DNA of 64,000 bases, from positions 12,648,001 to 12,712,000 of the forward strand of contig NC_091051.1 in the NCBI RefSeq assembly GCF_963966145.1, in the 5' to 3' direction. Each line of letters starts with the position of its first letter. The first letter of the stretch is position 1. Under the pieces are notes generated by a model. That model was not told the origin of the DNA and did no database searches. It saw only the letters and a list, made by a program, of their open reading frames with translations. Source of the stretch: Tenebrio molitor. Lineage: Eukaryota > Arthropoda > Insecta > Coleoptera > Tenebrionidae. The translations under genes were made by a program, and so were the position numbers. Shown piece after piece: positions 62,188-64,000 of the stretch.

Positions 62188-64000
62188 CGCACTTGAGCTT
62201 ATTTGCAAGCAAAATAAAAGCGAAGAAACTTTCTCCTTTTTTTCTTCGACTTTATGCAACCGAGCGATCATTTAGTATTTTAATGTCTAGGTCAACCAGT
62301 TTATTAACCTAAATCTACACCGTTTCCTAACTTCGGCTCCGATCAGTCAACTTTTTGAAAAACCAATTGTCAATAATGGCACTTTCTACGTTTACCAATT
62401 GTTGTTAATCGTCACTTTCCCTTTTGTTTAAAGTAATGAATTAATTTATTCGCGACTCTCGTACTACATACTGAGTGGTTACTTCTACTGGTAGACCAGC
62501 TTTGAACGGTGAAGATCTAATGTGTCCAAATAGCGTGACACACATAATTGGAATAACATTTAAGGTTAACAGAAACCTGTAAATTAGGTGTTGTAATAGT
62601 TTCTGAATAAAATATAAATGGCAGAGTCGTGTATTATTACTGTAAATAATTGGTTAATGTTCGGTTGACATACTTCCCCGTGAAAATTGACGTTACACAT
62701 CTTTATTGCATTGACATAGCGGATCAGTTGCCTTTAAATGACATCTTAACGAGAACAAAGCAATAAGGATATCAAACAAGGATTAATCGGTCAGACGGCA
62801 ATCGTGCGCTTTGCATTTTTAAATTCATGCAATCCTAACGACTTTCATAAAAACGTTGCCCAATAAGGTAATTGATAAACCGCGAGACGCCCCGTTAATA
62901 ACTTAACACAATTGACACTTCCTCGGAATCCTTTTTTACCCTTGAACTTGTTTGCTGTTCGTTTCAAGAATCTCGTGAAAGTTGCGCATTCTAGAATTAG
63001 CAATCTGAAAAATCATTATAAACGTGTCAGAACAATTTTTTTTCTATTTATTGCGAGCAATTAGGTACCATAAATTCCTATGAAATGTTACAGTAACGGT
63101 TGAAAATATTTGCATTTATCTACGTTTATTTTCCGCAACACGCAACAGATCAATTAATACAGACACTTTTACAACAAGTACAAAATAAAAATCTTACGTA
63201 ACCAGTAAGTGAACGTTAGACACATTAATGACTTGCAGGAATTATTGCGCTTGGTATTGTGTTTCAGAAGTATTTAATAAGTACTAGCGCTGAATTTTCC
63301 AATGAACTGTTCTCTTTCTTGTACTGTTTTCATGAAACAATCACCTTCTGTAATCTATTCTACAAACCTAAGCAATTAGCGGTGAGATCCTTATAGATAG
63401 CGGATGTCAATGGTTGACAATGCGGAAGCAATTCCTTCGCATTACCAACAGTACTGAGCAATTAGTTAAATAAATATGGTTAACAGTTTAAATTCGCGAA
63501 ATCGCAAAAACTTGAACCATTTCTTATCGACAATTATTAATGGAGTTATGGTCACATTATCGTAATATCAAATGTCACACTTGCTTAGGTACTTTCATTT
63601 CAAACTCGTTTTACTTTAAGGTACTACCGTTAAAGTTTCCTAATACACATTTTTAATTACCTATGTAAGACGTAACTCATAGAATCCAGATTTTAGAGTC
63701 GTCGTAAGAACTTTGTGAGTTGGGCAAGAAAAATACAATTAAAACAAAAGTTTTTAATTTGTATAAATTACTTCGGCATTGATTACAATTTTTGTACTTT
63801 TACTTTTTTCGTTGATGTTGTTAAAAAGAAATTATTCTGGTACATTTCACTCAAATAATACTTTACATTATCAGCCATAATTTTACAGTTTTGATTATTA
63901 TTTTTCTATGATAGAAAGTTAAATTGTTTTCAACACAAAAAAATTCTGTTGTTGCTTAAACAAAAAAATATGATATTAGTGAACATTACACAACTGCAGT
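62188..64000. other. Upstream region of the 734-aa gene; no coding sequence seen
   Basis: AT-rich sequence expected to hold the leader intron, first exon and promoter of the 734-aa gene. I could not place the first exon. No transposon ends or other genes were recognised. Confidence 0.4.

Overview
The window looks like a piece of an insect genome, most likely a beetle (inference). The DNA is AT-rich. The resolved introns are tiny, about 45-67 bp with GT..AG ends. Intergenic DNA is crowded with short inverted-repeat elements, and one fragment encodes the C-terminal end of an insect LINE reverse-transcriptase ORF. I see no bacterial, viral or CRISPR features, and no tRNA or rRNA gene.

Layout. 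Bases 1-31.4 kb contain no gene I can support. This part holds a tandem duplication, fold-back elements at 1646-2161 and 24726-25456, three copies of one MITE family (6173, 19898, 22264), a decayed LINE 3' end (about 16335-17189), and several unique GC-richer blocks that could be regulatory. At 31.4-38.5 kb, on the + strand, lies a tandem SLC17-type MFS transporter cluster: a broken copy (31456-31812), an intact copy (32417-33914; 3 exons, the first only 10 nt of coding sequence) and a second copy (37041-38477; first exon not found). Two palindromic or TIR elements lie between the copies. Both long copies lack the glutamate usually found in TM4 of this family. At 38.5-51.7 kb there is again no gene, but many transposon remnants, including a hAT-like element with a perfect 8-bp target duplication nested inside a long-inverted-repeat element (48469-49931).

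At 51.7-62.2 kb two minus-strand genes for secreted proteins follow each other. The first (58595 down to 51748) was reassembled here from 18 exons into a protein of about 1,917 residues: signal peptide, N-terminal EAR/EPTP-like segment, short coiled coil, about 23 copies of a roughly 45-residue module centred on a V-N-G/N-I-D-L motif, and a C-terminal EAR-like segment. It is the most unusual object in the window; I do not recognise the family with certainty. The second (62172 down to 59968) encodes a 734-residue secreted, Thr/Lys/Glu-rich, low-complexity protein with a 26-residue tandem duplication and a compact C-terminal motif.

How they work together: the two transporters are probably recent paralogues with related substrates. 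The two minus-strand genes both encode large secreted proteins, so a shared extracellular-matrix or eggshell/cuticle role is possible, but that is inference from architecture and adjacency only.
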